From Arctopsyche grandis (lineage: Eukaryota; Arthropoda; Insecta; Trichoptera; Hydropsychidae): a stretch of DNA of 64,000 bases. Location: contig NC_135357.1 of assembly GCF_051622035.1 (NCBI RefSeq), positions 11,987,001 to 12,051,000 of the forward strand. Direction: 5' to 3'. A model generated the notes under the pieces. It was not told the DNA's origin. It did no database searches and was given only the letters and a program-made list of their open reading frames with translations. This document shows, piece after piece, positions 11,659-24,200 of the stretch. Positions within the stretch are counted from its first letter, which is position 1. Each line of letters starts with the position of its first letter. The translations under genes and the position numbers were made by a program.

Positions 11659-11863
11659 TCTAATATATAATTTCTAAAGAGACTGTTTATATACATGTTT
11701 TGTTCGTAGAATCCGTGACGTTCAATTTAATAAAAAAACAAATAAATATAAATAAAATAAAACCATTCAAATAAATTTAATAAAATGTTTACTATTAGAT
11801 TGGCCATGTTTAAGCGGTTTATATTTATTACAAATACCGAGCGAAGCCGGGTAAAAACACTAG
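11659..11863 (+). mobile_element. Non-autonomous Helitron (first of tandem pair)
   Basis: It starts TCTAATATATAATTTC and ends GAGCGAAGCCGGG...CACTAG, the same termini as the element at 4308. The next family member starts at the very next base. There is no coding capacity. Confidence 0.7.
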
Positions 11864-12116
11864 TCTAATATATAATTTCGAAAGAGACTTTGTAACTATG
11901 TATGCACATATACATACTATATGTATGTAAGGTTTGTTGGTAACATCGAAAACAAATCAAAGTTTCTATGACGACGACATCGATATCGTCAACTATTATT
12001 TTTTTTTTCGATTCAAATAAATTTAATAAAAAAACAAATGAATATTTACTATTAGATTCACCATGTTTAAGCTGTTTATATTACAAATGCTGAGCGAAGC
12101 CGGGTAAAACAAGTAG
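11864..12116 (+). mobile_element. Non-autonomous Helitron (second of tandem pair)
   Basis: The element starts TCTAATATATAATTTCGAAA directly after the CTAG of the preceding element. It ends GCGAAGCCGGGTAAAACAAGTAG, where the terminal CTAG has mutated to GTAG. The internal sequence differs from its neighbour, so this is not a simple recent duplication. Confidence 0.65.
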
Positions 12117-12859
12117 TATACTATATGCAAACATACATACAAATGTTTGTATAAAGTTGGATGGACATGCAATACACGTTACATTACTACTCGAACGCGA
12201 AAGCTTGCGAGCTTTTCAAAGCCATCGTTCGGCACCGAAAGGGTTAAGCGCTAAGGAGATGTGCCAAGTGCAGATGATGGTAGCAGCATTTCTCGTTACG
12301 GCCTTTCTCTCGGCGTACACAGTTCGTGAGAACCAGAAGGTGATTTGTGTGCTCGCTCATACCGCCAATATTCATTGCCGCACAAGGTCGCGCTCAACAT
12401 TGCCCAACAACGGCCAAACGCCGACGACGCGTTTTTGAGCGATAGACCATCAGATGGACTTGCAGGAATTTCCTCGACTTTTATCTCCGATTTGCATTCT
12501 GCCGCTGTTGTGGGTGGCGGGCTGAACTTTGAGTCGCATCTAGACCGGCACGATTAAATTTCCTTTCGATGACCCATTTAACGATGATTTTCTCAATCAT
12601 GTATTTATTATGCTTAATGTTCACAGCTTGTAATATTATGTGCAATGTGTGTAAGTGAGTGGTTATATTTTTTTATTTATTGTATGCCATATCTCTTAAA
12701 TTCTTCTACTTGAGATTTAAACATAGAACAATTGAAGGTTTTGGATGAGTAAACTGTCCACAGCTATTAGCTACATATTAAAAATAAGAAAAATACAAAT
12801 TAGAAGAAATAAAGATAGGTAAAGATAATTAAAAAGAAAAACAAATAAATATACGTGTG
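12117..12859. other. Intergenic, unassigned open frames
   Basis: A GC-richer stretch (about 12150-12560) holds two overlapping plus-strand frames of 93 and 70 codons. Neither shows a domain, signal peptide or splice context that I recognise. It could be old transposon or gene debris. No function is assigned. Confidence 0.5.
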
Positions 12860-13270
12860 AAATTAGGATGGAGTGCTTTTAAATGGCACTTTGCCTGAAG
12901 AAAAATATTTTTTGCCAGTGATGACGTATGGATGTGAAACTTGGGCATTGAATGCCAAAATATTACACAAAATCAAATGCACTCAAAAAAAGTATGAAAA
13001 GCTGTATGCTTGGAATAACAAGGAGAGATTGGAAACGGAATACGTGGGTGATAAGGGTTTTTGATATATGTATGTAGAAACAGATTGAAACGACAATGGG
13101 CAGATCACGTGGCTACAATAATGGACGAAAAAAGTACTCGAATGATATCTGAGAAAATGTAAAAGGGTGCAAGGAAGGCAGGGGAAGATGGGTGGATGAA
13201 ATTAAAAAAAATGTGTGGGATTAAATGGATGAGAGCTGTCCAAATCTGAGTTGGACGATTAAAAAACTCA
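12860..13270 (+). mobile_element. Endonuclease-RT LINE 3' fragment (copy b)
   Basis: The frame at about 12910-13060 encodes LPVMTYGCETWALNAKILHK, a hallmark C-terminal segment of insect endonuclease-reverse transcriptase LINEs ('YG(C/A)ETW'). Downstream, in broken frames, come the RLKRQWADHV-like block, the 'GRWVDEIKK' block and the terminal 'KSELDD'-like words. Frameshifts and stops show it is dead. Related copies lie at 750, 35140, 39580 and 47630. Confidence 0.8.
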
Positions 13271-15884
13271 AATCTTATTATAAAATTATATACAAATGCA
13301 GATAAATTTGTGAAAAACATGAAAGTTTTTCAATGTCTATCTTTTTATTAAATTTATATTGAAAGCGAAAGAAAATTTCTAATTCTATTTTGTTACTCGT
13401 TTTAAAGTAGCTTTTGAATTTTATTACTGGACTGCAGCGTGTGTCATAAATAGTCTGCATATCAGATCTGACCTTATGAACTCATAAATTATTATAATAA
13501 ATATTTAAAAGGTATAATTTCATACATACATTTATCGGATTGTACCTTATATATGTATGTATGTATGTATGTATGTACATATATGTTACAGTTGAAATGT
13601 ATCTTCCAGTTGTAATATATTTTGGCTAGTCAGAATATATCCAGTATAACCCACGTAAGTCGATTCATATGGAGAAATACATTGCAACTAGTGAAAATAT
13701 ATTACAACTTAAACAACATTTCAACTATAAGTCGTTACCAGGTTAGTTGGAGAGGATAGGCTTTCGGGAAAGCGTCACTTGACTAGTAATTTTAGTTGGA
13801 AAGTCACATTTTTATTTTTAACACATTCTTAGAGTTATCGTAATACGATACTCTTTACCTTTACTCGTAATACCTAAGGCATTTGTAAAAACATCAGAAC
13901 TGTAAAAACTGAACTGCTATATTAAATCTGGCGCACATTGTTTAAAGTGTATTTGCCCTTATAGAGATATATGTAGTTTACTAGTTGAACTGTATTAAAA
14001 TATAAATGACCTAAAACGCCTAAAACGCCTAAAACTTCGACTGTTGATAAAGACAAATGTTTCTATGTTTTTTTGTTAACTAGACAAATCTACAGTTTTA
14101 ATTTTTTTTTATAACATACAAATTTTGTATATTATTTCATGGTATTTTACTGTGTTAGATCTTAAACAAAACGTATTGAAAAAGTTTCGTTTTTTTCATT
14201 TTTTCCAACTTTCACCTGCACGAGCAACGTCTTATGACTTTAAATCAAATAAAAAAATGAATTTATATTAATTTTTGCGTAGATATATATCTACAAATGA
14301 ATAAAACAATTTAATCTAATTTAAATGTAAGGTAATTTAAATACTAACATATAAGTTAAGGAACAATAATTGTATATGCGTTTTCAAAGCTTTACCTTAC
14401 AGACGTTCATATAATTTAAAGTTCACAACATCCACACATGATACAAATCCTAAAACTTCGTAGTAACCCCATTGATCTTTAAAGTACATAACAATACAAG
14501 AACTATCTGCTTTTTATTATGAAATCGTAAATTTAGTACGAAATCGTAATCGTGTTAAAGATGAACCGCGATCCCAAGCAAATTATCGCATCGTTTCGAA
14601 ATTAGATTGATTTATTCTAGGACGTATTTAATTGCAAACACTGCATAGCATCTGCGTACATGATTTATAATCCTGTAACTTTTTAGGTCGTCACGATGAA
14701 ATAATATGCTTTTTTGTAAGTGCGTCAATTAATTGATCGAAATCGACGCACACTTCAGGGTTGAACGCAGATGATGTGATGACAATCTATTCATTGTAAT
14801 TTATTACAGACCAAACGCTTGTACCGATGAGTGATTTATCACGTATAACAATATTATATATGTGTAATAAAATTAATATTAAATCGGTGATTATCATGAG
14901 GAAAACGTCTATATTTTAGCATACGAGATTATATTGTGCGTTAATTGATTGTTTTGAACTTCACCTACAACGTACATATGCATGCTCACGATTTGTATTT
15001 TTTTTCCGTTCATTTTCTAATGCACTAGAATTATGTGCGAATTTCAATCACACGTAGAGGGTTAAGGTCGATTTCCTTGGAGAGTTTTCGCGTGTCGAAT
15101 CTTATAATATGCGAGGAAAATCGCCGATAAGTCGCGCTACACTGAACGACACTGAATAATTATTGATTTATGCGGGGACCACAACTTCTCAGTCGAAAAA
15201 TTACTATCGATAAAAAAATAATGATGCCACAGGCCGAGAATGTAACACTGCATCATTATTCGATTAATATCAACCTTGTAATAGTGTACAGAAAAAATAT
15301 GAAAATAGCGCCAAATTGATTTAAATTAGAAGAAATTCATCTTCAATCCGTGTGTATTAGTATAGATAGTCTCATGGAAAAAACAACACATTTAATTGAA
15401 TTAGTATATTGACTGAATGTATTATTCTATAAATTCATACGTACTAATTTAAATTACAAGTTTCCAATATGTACAAAACGTCTATTTGAATAAAAATAAA
15501 TTTATCCACGTTGTTCCAACGCAATACTCTTTTTACTACAATTAGTTCTCATTAATTAGTGCTTATTTTACACTTCAAATTTGTAATAATAAAACAAGTA
15601 ACGACTGAGACTGAGCACTATTTTTGAAATTTTTACTTGATTTCTCAGACGAATAAAATCAAACGTCGGCACTGATGTATGTATGTTAAAATTTTTAATA
15701 ATAACCATAAATTTGTACAAACATGTATGCAATACTTTTATTATTATTTTATAAAATTTTATATGTAAATATATTTTTATTGTAAATATATTTTTCTATT
15801 TATTCAGCTTAGATTATATATATTATATACTACTATAACTACATATGTATATTAAATTACTATCTGTAAATAGGTTTTGGGTTC
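13271..15884. other. Intergenic, no gene recognised
   Basis: About 2.6 kb of AT-rich DNA. A (TATG)n tract lies at about 13551-13577. No coding frame with support was found. Confidence 0.55.
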
Positions 15885-16068
15885 TTTTTCCTATTATGCT
15901 TTACTTTAACATTAGAATAATATAATACTATAATTACTAACACATATAAAATAAAATTGTAAAATAGAAAATGATCAGTAGATCAGTAGCTATTAATATA
16001 GATATAAGATGTATTGTGAACATTATTTGGTAACAATAAAAGCATTTAAACATCAAAAATTTTAAGAT
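15885..16068. repeat. Interspersed repeat, partner of 178-357
   Basis: Inverted copy of the block at 178-357 (shared CTTTTTCCTATTAT edge and GAAAATGATCAGTAGATC core). The class is unknown. Confidence 0.6.
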
Positions 16069-16624
16069 TTTTCTCGATCTACAGACCACAGAAAATATTT
16101 ATTTAGTACCGCAGAAATAAAAAATATTATTTTTATAGTAGATACGAGCTAGATTGCTCGGCGTTGCTCGAGCGAACAAAATTTAATAAATGAAAAAGAC
16201 TAACATAAAATTATTTTTCCGAGTACCGTCAGTGGTCCAAGTACCATCGGTTGAGAATCACTGATTTAAATTATCTAAATTATACACATCTTTTAAAATT
16301 TAACAGTAAAACTTGAGACCTTTGAGGAATATTTGAACTATGGATATTGTGCCATCTTTAGAGCAAAGCAAGGATCTCAGAGTAGGGATACATTTCCATA
16401 AGTGAATGAAAATGAAAATCTTGGATATAATACAAATGGATTCAATTTACTTAAATAAATTCAAATCTTTGAGTTAAGTTCGGATTTTGAAAACAGTTTT
16501 TTTTTTTGGGATTATTATTAGTACTAATCAACAACATTCGAAAGTCCTTAAGAGCTACCAAATTTTTAGGATTAAAATATATCACTAATAATAATTTGAA
16601 TAATAACTTTTGTTCCAGACCATA
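16069..16624. other. Intergenic, no gene recognised
   Basis: AT-rich DNA with nothing identifiable. Confidence 0.5.
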
Positions 16625-16860
16625 CCTCATTAGTTAGCATAAAATGCTATCAACTAAGGGGTCATGCGTTCAATGGCTGGCCCGGTGCTGCTAGCCAAAT
16701 TTGGATACATGTACGTATGTGATTTTTCCAAATTGCCAATTTATTTGTTTTTATTGTTGAAACGGTTCCGAACGATTTGGCAACCTTCTCTCATTTGTCA
16801 CTATAATTTGAATATAATTTCAAATTTATGATAATAGTTATAAACTTATTTAAAGTACAT
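16625..16860 (+). mobile_element. tRNA-derived SINE, copy 3
   Basis: The head TTAGTTAGCATAAAATGC is followed by GCGTTCAATGGC at B-box spacing. The body carries TTGCCAATTTATTTG ... GATTTGGCAACC, then the TATAATTTCAAATTTATGATAATAG tail words. A tail-like AAGCCCGTAATG block at about 17277 may belong to the same element after an insertion. Confidence 0.65.
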
Positions 16861-17585
16861 ATATATCATCGTTTTAGTGGTAGAACCTTTACGTCAAAAA
16901 TCCTTGTTCTGAGAAAATCGACATTTTCGAAAATCAAGAAGTTTGAAGCTCTATTCAGTGACCTAAATCATTATTCACTAAACTAATCATTATATGATCA
17001 CTATATGTGTTAATCATTTATGAATTCGATTAAATTATTAACAAGTATTTTTTTATAATATGCGTTTTTCCAGTAACAAGCGAGGACATAAACTTAATTC
17101 GTATTGAAATCTTTAAATTACGTCAAAAATAAATCAGCTTGTTTCAAACGACAGAGCGTGTTTAAATCTACCAATTTGCATTATTAAGTTAAAACGGAAA
17201 ATTTTCAAATTAAATCTTTCTGCTACTAAACCGACGATACGTAGAAATTTGGTCTTAGATGTCGCCTTGAGGCAAAGCCCGTAATGTGTCCATCGTGAAT
17301 ATAATTTTTTAATTAAAATAAAAGAAAAATATACGATATACGATTGCGATATACGGTGGGAAATAATTTACGTATTTTGTACCTGTGATACTTTCATTGT
17401 AAAAAAGAAAATAGCTATTATTGTAATAAATCTAAAGACGTGATGGTACGTTATGGCCGAAATTGGTACGTCATCTTAAGTCGTTTGCACAGCGTGGACA
17501 AATCGCGTCTAGCAAAAGTGTAAGTGAGTCAATGAAAAGCGCAGTACAATGTATCGGATGCAGCAAAGTGAACGCTCAGATAAGG

Positions 17586-17621
17586 TATATAAGGGCAAAA
17601 CGTTGCACGGGAACGATCAGT
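17586..17621 (+). promoter_or_regulatory. TATA box and arthropod initiator of the RR-2 cuticle gene
   Basis: TATATAAG at 17586-17593 is followed by the arthropod initiator TCAGT at 17617-17621, 31 bp from TATA start to initiator start. That is the canonical geometry. The first transcribed bases would be near 17619. A plausible donor (ACAG|GTGTGT at 17648) pairs with the acceptor TTATTTCAG at 18190, giving a 5' UTR intron. The spacing is seen directly; use as a promoter is inferred. Confidence 0.6.
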
Positions 17622-18232
17622 CTTGTCTGGAGAAGTGGCGCGTACAGGTGTGTGGTCGGTAGATGTCGGATTAACCGGTACCGGATAATCGGAAATTAAT
17701 TATATAGACCGCGTGCTATATCCATACCATCGACATAGATTTGCGATCGACTTTGTGGAAGCATTTTGTTATTTGAACGTGGAATTTGACTGAATAAACT
17801 ATTGGTGTTTTTAATGCAGGAATCTAGTGCATGAAGAATTTGCGTTCAAATTTCTGAAAATCTCAAAAAATATATTTCATATAAGAATGTATTCATTACG
17901 ACTATAAGATAATATTTGGGCTTTAATATTATTAATAAAAAATATTTTTTGAAAGGGTACATAATTTATACCTACATATACAAAAGTGTGGATCTTTCAG
18001 TACAAACGTGAACCAAATTTAAATACATAGAAGTAAATTTTTATTAGATTCATTATATAATACATTCACAGTATATTAAACAATTTAATTACGGCTAATT
18101 TTAGTTTAAATCATTTTTTTGGTCAAAAATAATTTGACCAAATATTCAATTGGTCTTTAAAATTAAGAAATAAATCATTTTTTATTTCAGATATACATTT
18201 TGACAGAAATCCGTTGAAAAAAACTCAGCAAA

Positions 18233-21200
18233 ATGTCTTCAGAAAAGGTAATTTATATTCAATTACATATACATATACTAATATTTATAAATTTAATCAT
18301 TTATTACAATTACATTAACATTAGTCATTATTATATTTTAATAATAGTTCCTAGACCACTAAATAAATCCATTTAAGATTTACACCACTTAAAATAATCA
18401 GATGATAATCATGTATCATCACAAATATAAAATAAAGTAAAAATCCTACATATATACGTATGCACGTATATGTTATACATATGTACATATATGTATATAA
18501 ATAATAGTATAATATGTGCGTAACATTCACGCGCTTTCACATCATTATCAATACGCTTCTTTCCGTCTGTTAGTTTTCTATTGGAAAATCATCAATTTTC
18601 CGATCGTTCTTCGTAACTTTTCCTCATAATATAGGTATAAAATCACAATGCATCGCTTCTATGTAAAAATTATCATTTAGAAATTTAAGCAAATTTTTGA
18701 AACATAATGTAATTCAAATAATCAATGATGCTTTTTAAATTTAAATTTTCTTTTGAGTGATTATGTACATATGTACATATGTATGTATATGCTGGGTTCA
18801 TTTTGAAATTCAAAATTGCAGAACGATAATTCTTCTCGGTAGCATATTAGCATCTGAAGCATGCGGTAACAATTCTAAATGCACGTTTAGCATACAATTA
18901 TATTTGATGATGATGATGATTATTATCTTACAAACTACATTAAAATGTACACATGTATACGGTAATTCGATAGTTTATACAACATTGTAAATTTTAATGT
19001 ATTATATTATAATAAAACCTTTAAAGTATATCGGTTTTGAATCGTCCTATGAAATATACATACATAATAATAACAATATATTATAGTAATAGTTATCTGG
19101 AAATTATCGCACCTTTTGTGTCGAAGTCAAACTCATAAATCATAAAGGTTCAAAAGAGCATAGAGAAAACCGTTCATATCGTGTATAGGAATTATTATCT
19201 AGGCTCTATAAAGTACATGCACTTATAAATGTATAAACATTTGTTAATAATTTACTTAATAAAAAATAAATTATTTCGATTGAACCTAGGAAATTTTACG
19301 CGATTATATAAAATTTACTGTAAAATTGATTACTGTATACACAATGCATTGTCATAATAGTAAATAAAGGCAAATTACACTAACCACAGTTTCCAAGATG
19401 CAGACGTGCATATGCGTTTGACATATGCACTTCACACACATCAATAACGATCATGTAACTCTGACAAGTCTTCCTTCTTCAGGTGTATTTTCATTTTCAA
19501 CATTCAACTTATGTGACTTAATATGCACTTATAATCATGGGAAATTTCTGAAATGTAGAACAATGTAATAGTTGACCTATGCCAAAAAATGAACGATGAA
19601 AAAAGGGCATCAAGCAATTATTTAACATTTTTACGAAATAGATATGAATTTGCAATCCACTTAATGGAAGGAAATTTACTTTCGAATTAGAGTCGGATGA
19701 ACTATGTGTACTTGCATAAAAATGGGAATTTTTTCTCACAATACATCAATTCGGGCGACCTTTCTCATTGTGAGATACAATTACACATTTGAATTCGTGA
19801 TTGTTCAATCAACAAGGATATGATTGTTCTACCTAGAAAGTTCAAGGACACGTTCCATAGTTCTTTTTTACGCATCCTAATAATATAATTATATGCATTT
19901 CGTGTTACAATCATCAATCAACTTCTGAAAAAAAAGCGTCGAAAGAAAACATTACGCTATAATGATGACAAATTATATTTTTTGAGACCCATCGATATAT
20001 GCCGATTAGGTATATGTATATTTTTACGATCGTCATAAAATTGAATCCAAGTTTTATATGAATTAAATATTCAAATCGTTTTTTGTAAGCGCTGATTGGC
20101 TTAGTTTGATATTCACGACGAGCTCTAATTGGTTGAAAAGTTTTATATGAAATGAATATTTTGTTTATACCGCTCGTTGATTGGTTGCTTTATTATAGCA
20201 TGCCTGTTTATTTTTTCGGTGCAATATTAATTTGTTACCATTAGAATATAAAGCATGCCAATTACGGACATCAGATATATTATATGCATGTTTATGTTGA
20301 CTTAGATATTATGCTTGTACATTTCAATACAAATTTTTTGTGAAACATTATATTAATTGATTTAATTTAAATCACACACGTACTCGTTCATACATATATA
20401 GATATATTAGGATATATTATTTTAATTAAACATATATTTTTCATTAACATCATACTCAAAAATAAATAATATACCAAATATTATTGCATGTAACAAAAAA
20501 CATTGTTAGCCCGAACATATATATGTATTACATACACGTCTAACCGTATTCATAATTTTAATATACACAGTGTTAAAAGTGATATTTAACTTGAGTAGGT
20601 GATAAAAAAAAAATCATTGTTACATAAAGGAGCGGTTCCCAGAGATAAATTTCATATCGGAGATCTTTAAGAGTCTTATGTTGATAATCGGTTAATTAAA
20701 ATGATTATTTTAAGTGTTTATGTTGCGTCAAATGCCACCACGCGAACGTACGCGGTTCGCATAGTAAGTTTCAGCAATGAAAAGTAGTTGCAAAATCCAT
20801 TGCAAAAAAAGTCTACAACTCGAGGATTGCGTGAAAAACGAGCGTAAAAGTTTGCCGAAACGTCTAAGAGGAAAATCGTCACGCAATCGCAACGGAAAAC
20901 AATGGATTCTCAAAGAACCGAAAAAATTATTAAGCGTTTAGTAAAAGAAATAATAATAAACGACTGTTATTATCGTAAAACGATAAGCAAATAAATACTG
21001 GTTTTTGTTAAGACATTCTTGCAATGTTAATATGTTGCATTTTAAATCAGTGTGATGAATTCCATTAGATAAACTCCTCTCAACAAATGCATATACCATA
21101 AATTGATTATTTATTTTATATTTTTCAGATTACACTATTCTGCCTGTTCCTGTTCGCAGCAGTCACGACAGTCATCTGCCAAAATGGATATTTACCACCC

Positions 21201-24200
21201 CAAAAAGGATACAGTTACGAACCTCCAAAAATACCCTTCGCAGATACGACCAAAGAGACGAGAGTAAGAACATTTACAAATACAATTAAAATTTAAATAT
21301 CCTACAGCCCAATCAAGTAGTTAAACATTCAACCAGATTCCATATAAGTAGCATTCAATATAAATACAATTCAAATACAGTCAAAATATCACCAAAATTG
21401 GAACACAATGGAAACTATCCGGTCTGTAATTTATTAAATAAATACGTATGTACGTATTTTCAGAACAGCGTGTAGTCATAATTGCACATTATCTATATTG
21501 GATTCACAAACAAGGGATTTTACAATTATATCATGGTTGGGAAAAGCGTGGATGAATATACATAAAACGTTCACATTACAACATTCGCAGTCACGAATTT
21601 AAAGTCCATAAAATACATCAAAAGCGTTCAATATATTGTCTAATAAACTACTCAATTATTACTTTTATTACCACTATAACACCGCTAAAACTGTGATTAA
21701 TAAATTAATTTAGAAAAGATTTGGTTATATAACAGTTTGTCTAGAAAAAAAATGACATTAATGTCCATCATTAAATACCGATGAATCACTAACTGGGCGT
21801 ATAGTATTACACAATGGCTATAAATAAATAAAATTCAATCTGTTTATTTTAATCGATCTCGTACATATATTTTTTTTATTTTTGAGATTGAAAATTTGAA
21901 CCGAAATACGCCCGTAGGGGCGTTTCAAAATTTCATCCAAAGATCATCTTGACATTCGAATGCGGTCAATGCAAAGTCGTGACGATTGTAAAAGCTCGAA
22001 ATTGCGATCATTTCGCAACAATACTTACCCAGTTCAATATGGCATCGGTTGCGATCTATTTTTAAATAAACAATTGCTAAAAGTTGAAGTATTCGCACAA
22101 CTGCTATTTTTTACATTGGTTTTTCGACTGCTATGATACTTTTGCATCGCATCGTAAATCGCCGTGTTCATGGAAATTTAACGAAAGCTAATTAGCAAGA
22201 ATGAAGAACTGACAGGCGGGTAAAATGTCGACCTTAGCGCGTTAACCTTTTGCCTCCCGCAACTCCTTAGACACGCCTACTGCTGCATCTTGAAGGTTGT
22301 GATGTCTATATTGGTAGGAAATGTGTAATTCGTTAATTGTTGTCATCATCTGTGAATATATTTTCTACATACGTCAATTCATTTGACACACATTGTTTGC
22401 ATATGTATGTACATACATAAATAAAAAAAATCTCAGAACATTCAACTGTGCTCGAATTGTAATTTGAAAAGATTCATTATTTCTATATGTAAATTATAAG
22501 CTATTTAGTTGATACAATTTTCGTCCATTTCATTTTATTGAAACAATGATAAAATTTTAATTCAGTTCAGTTCGGTCAGCTCGATTAGAAGGTATATGAA
22601 ATTCGATATTCAGCAATATAGCCAGCAGTATACCTCAGCGGTTGCTTTAATGCTAACCACTGAGAGGTTCACGGGTTCAAGCCCAGGGTTGACCTCGATG
22701 GAAAAGAATCTAATCCAAAGTATTTCTGTAGTACTGTTGGTCAGGTATTTGTGACTCCAAGTCGATCTTTTCCCATCAGAGTTTGCCAATTTATCTGATT
22801 TCATTGTTAAAACAGTTTCTCATTAAATTGGCAAAACCATCCTACCCACTATGACACCACTATTTGAATATGATTTCAAATTTATAATCTAATAGCTGAA
22901 CCCGGTATGCGTTGCAATTCCACAAAAACGCAAGCAATTCCCGTTCCCGGTTTTGGGCGATTATTTTCCCCGTTCCCGTCCCTGTTCCTATTTGTCGGAA
23001 AAACGCAGGCAGCGAACACATTTGAAATTATTAAATTGTTTGTTTATTTTACCCTAAAGGTGTAACCCGAATGGCGACGCGAACTCATTTGAAATTATTG
23101 CGTTGCAATGCCACTCATTCCCGTTTCCGTTTTTGGATGATTTTTTTACAGAAACCATCGCGGGCATACACACAATAACTCCTGTAAGTTTCATCGCAAT
23201 CGGTTGAATGGTAAAGTAACGCATACGTGACATACAAACAGACTCACAGACGCACAGACAAACAGACAAACATTGATTTTTATGTATGTACAAGTTTAAT
23301 ACCATAGGTGTCGCTTAGGGGCAATCCGTATAAGCAGTTTTATAAGCAAACGAGCACGAACTTGTGCAATCAACTGATATGTACATATGCATATTGGTTG
23401 CGAATCAACAAGTGTTGTCGAACAAAGTTTGAGAATCACACTTAGATCAGATTTACGATTACGACTTGGGGTTATTGGGTCGAACCGGTGAATGGCTTCG
23501 TATTTTTTAAGCGAATACGATGATGATGATGATGATGATATTGTCCGTGACCTTTCAAGGAAGACACGGCAGACAGTATGACAGTCGTGCGCTGACATAC
23601 TCGTATTATACGACAGTTACTATTACGAATCGACACAGTGACATAAATCCGACAACTGTCAAACGAAAACGCAATTTTTCAGGAAGTGCATTTGAATTTT
23701 GACATCGGTTATGTGTTTATCCAAGGGAATTTGTATTTTTTTTTGTTTTTTGACGATCACGATTCCTCAGGGTAATCGAGTGCTACGCAAGAACGGCACT
23801 GCCTACATCAATCACCGTGGATGAGGCCAATCAAAACACACGATCATGTTGATTGACAGTTATCACTGCATGTATCATGGATTGAAAACTGTTGGTTATA
23901 GATTTTATTGAAAATATAGTACAAAGTAATAGTTTTTCCAAATTTTGCATACATTATTTCATAATACGGCGGCTGTACATCAATGAGATGAAGCAGTGAA
24001 AGTTTCTACTATACAATAGATTGCCTTCATTCCAACGTGGATAGACTTTATTCTCAATCATTCAATTAGTGTGAATCTACTATTACTAAAAATGCCTTCA
24101 TTTCAACGTGGATAGACTTTTTTCTCAATCATTCAATTAGTGTGAATCTACTATTACTAAAAATGTAGATTATAAAAACTTCTAAAGATTACTTTTTAAA

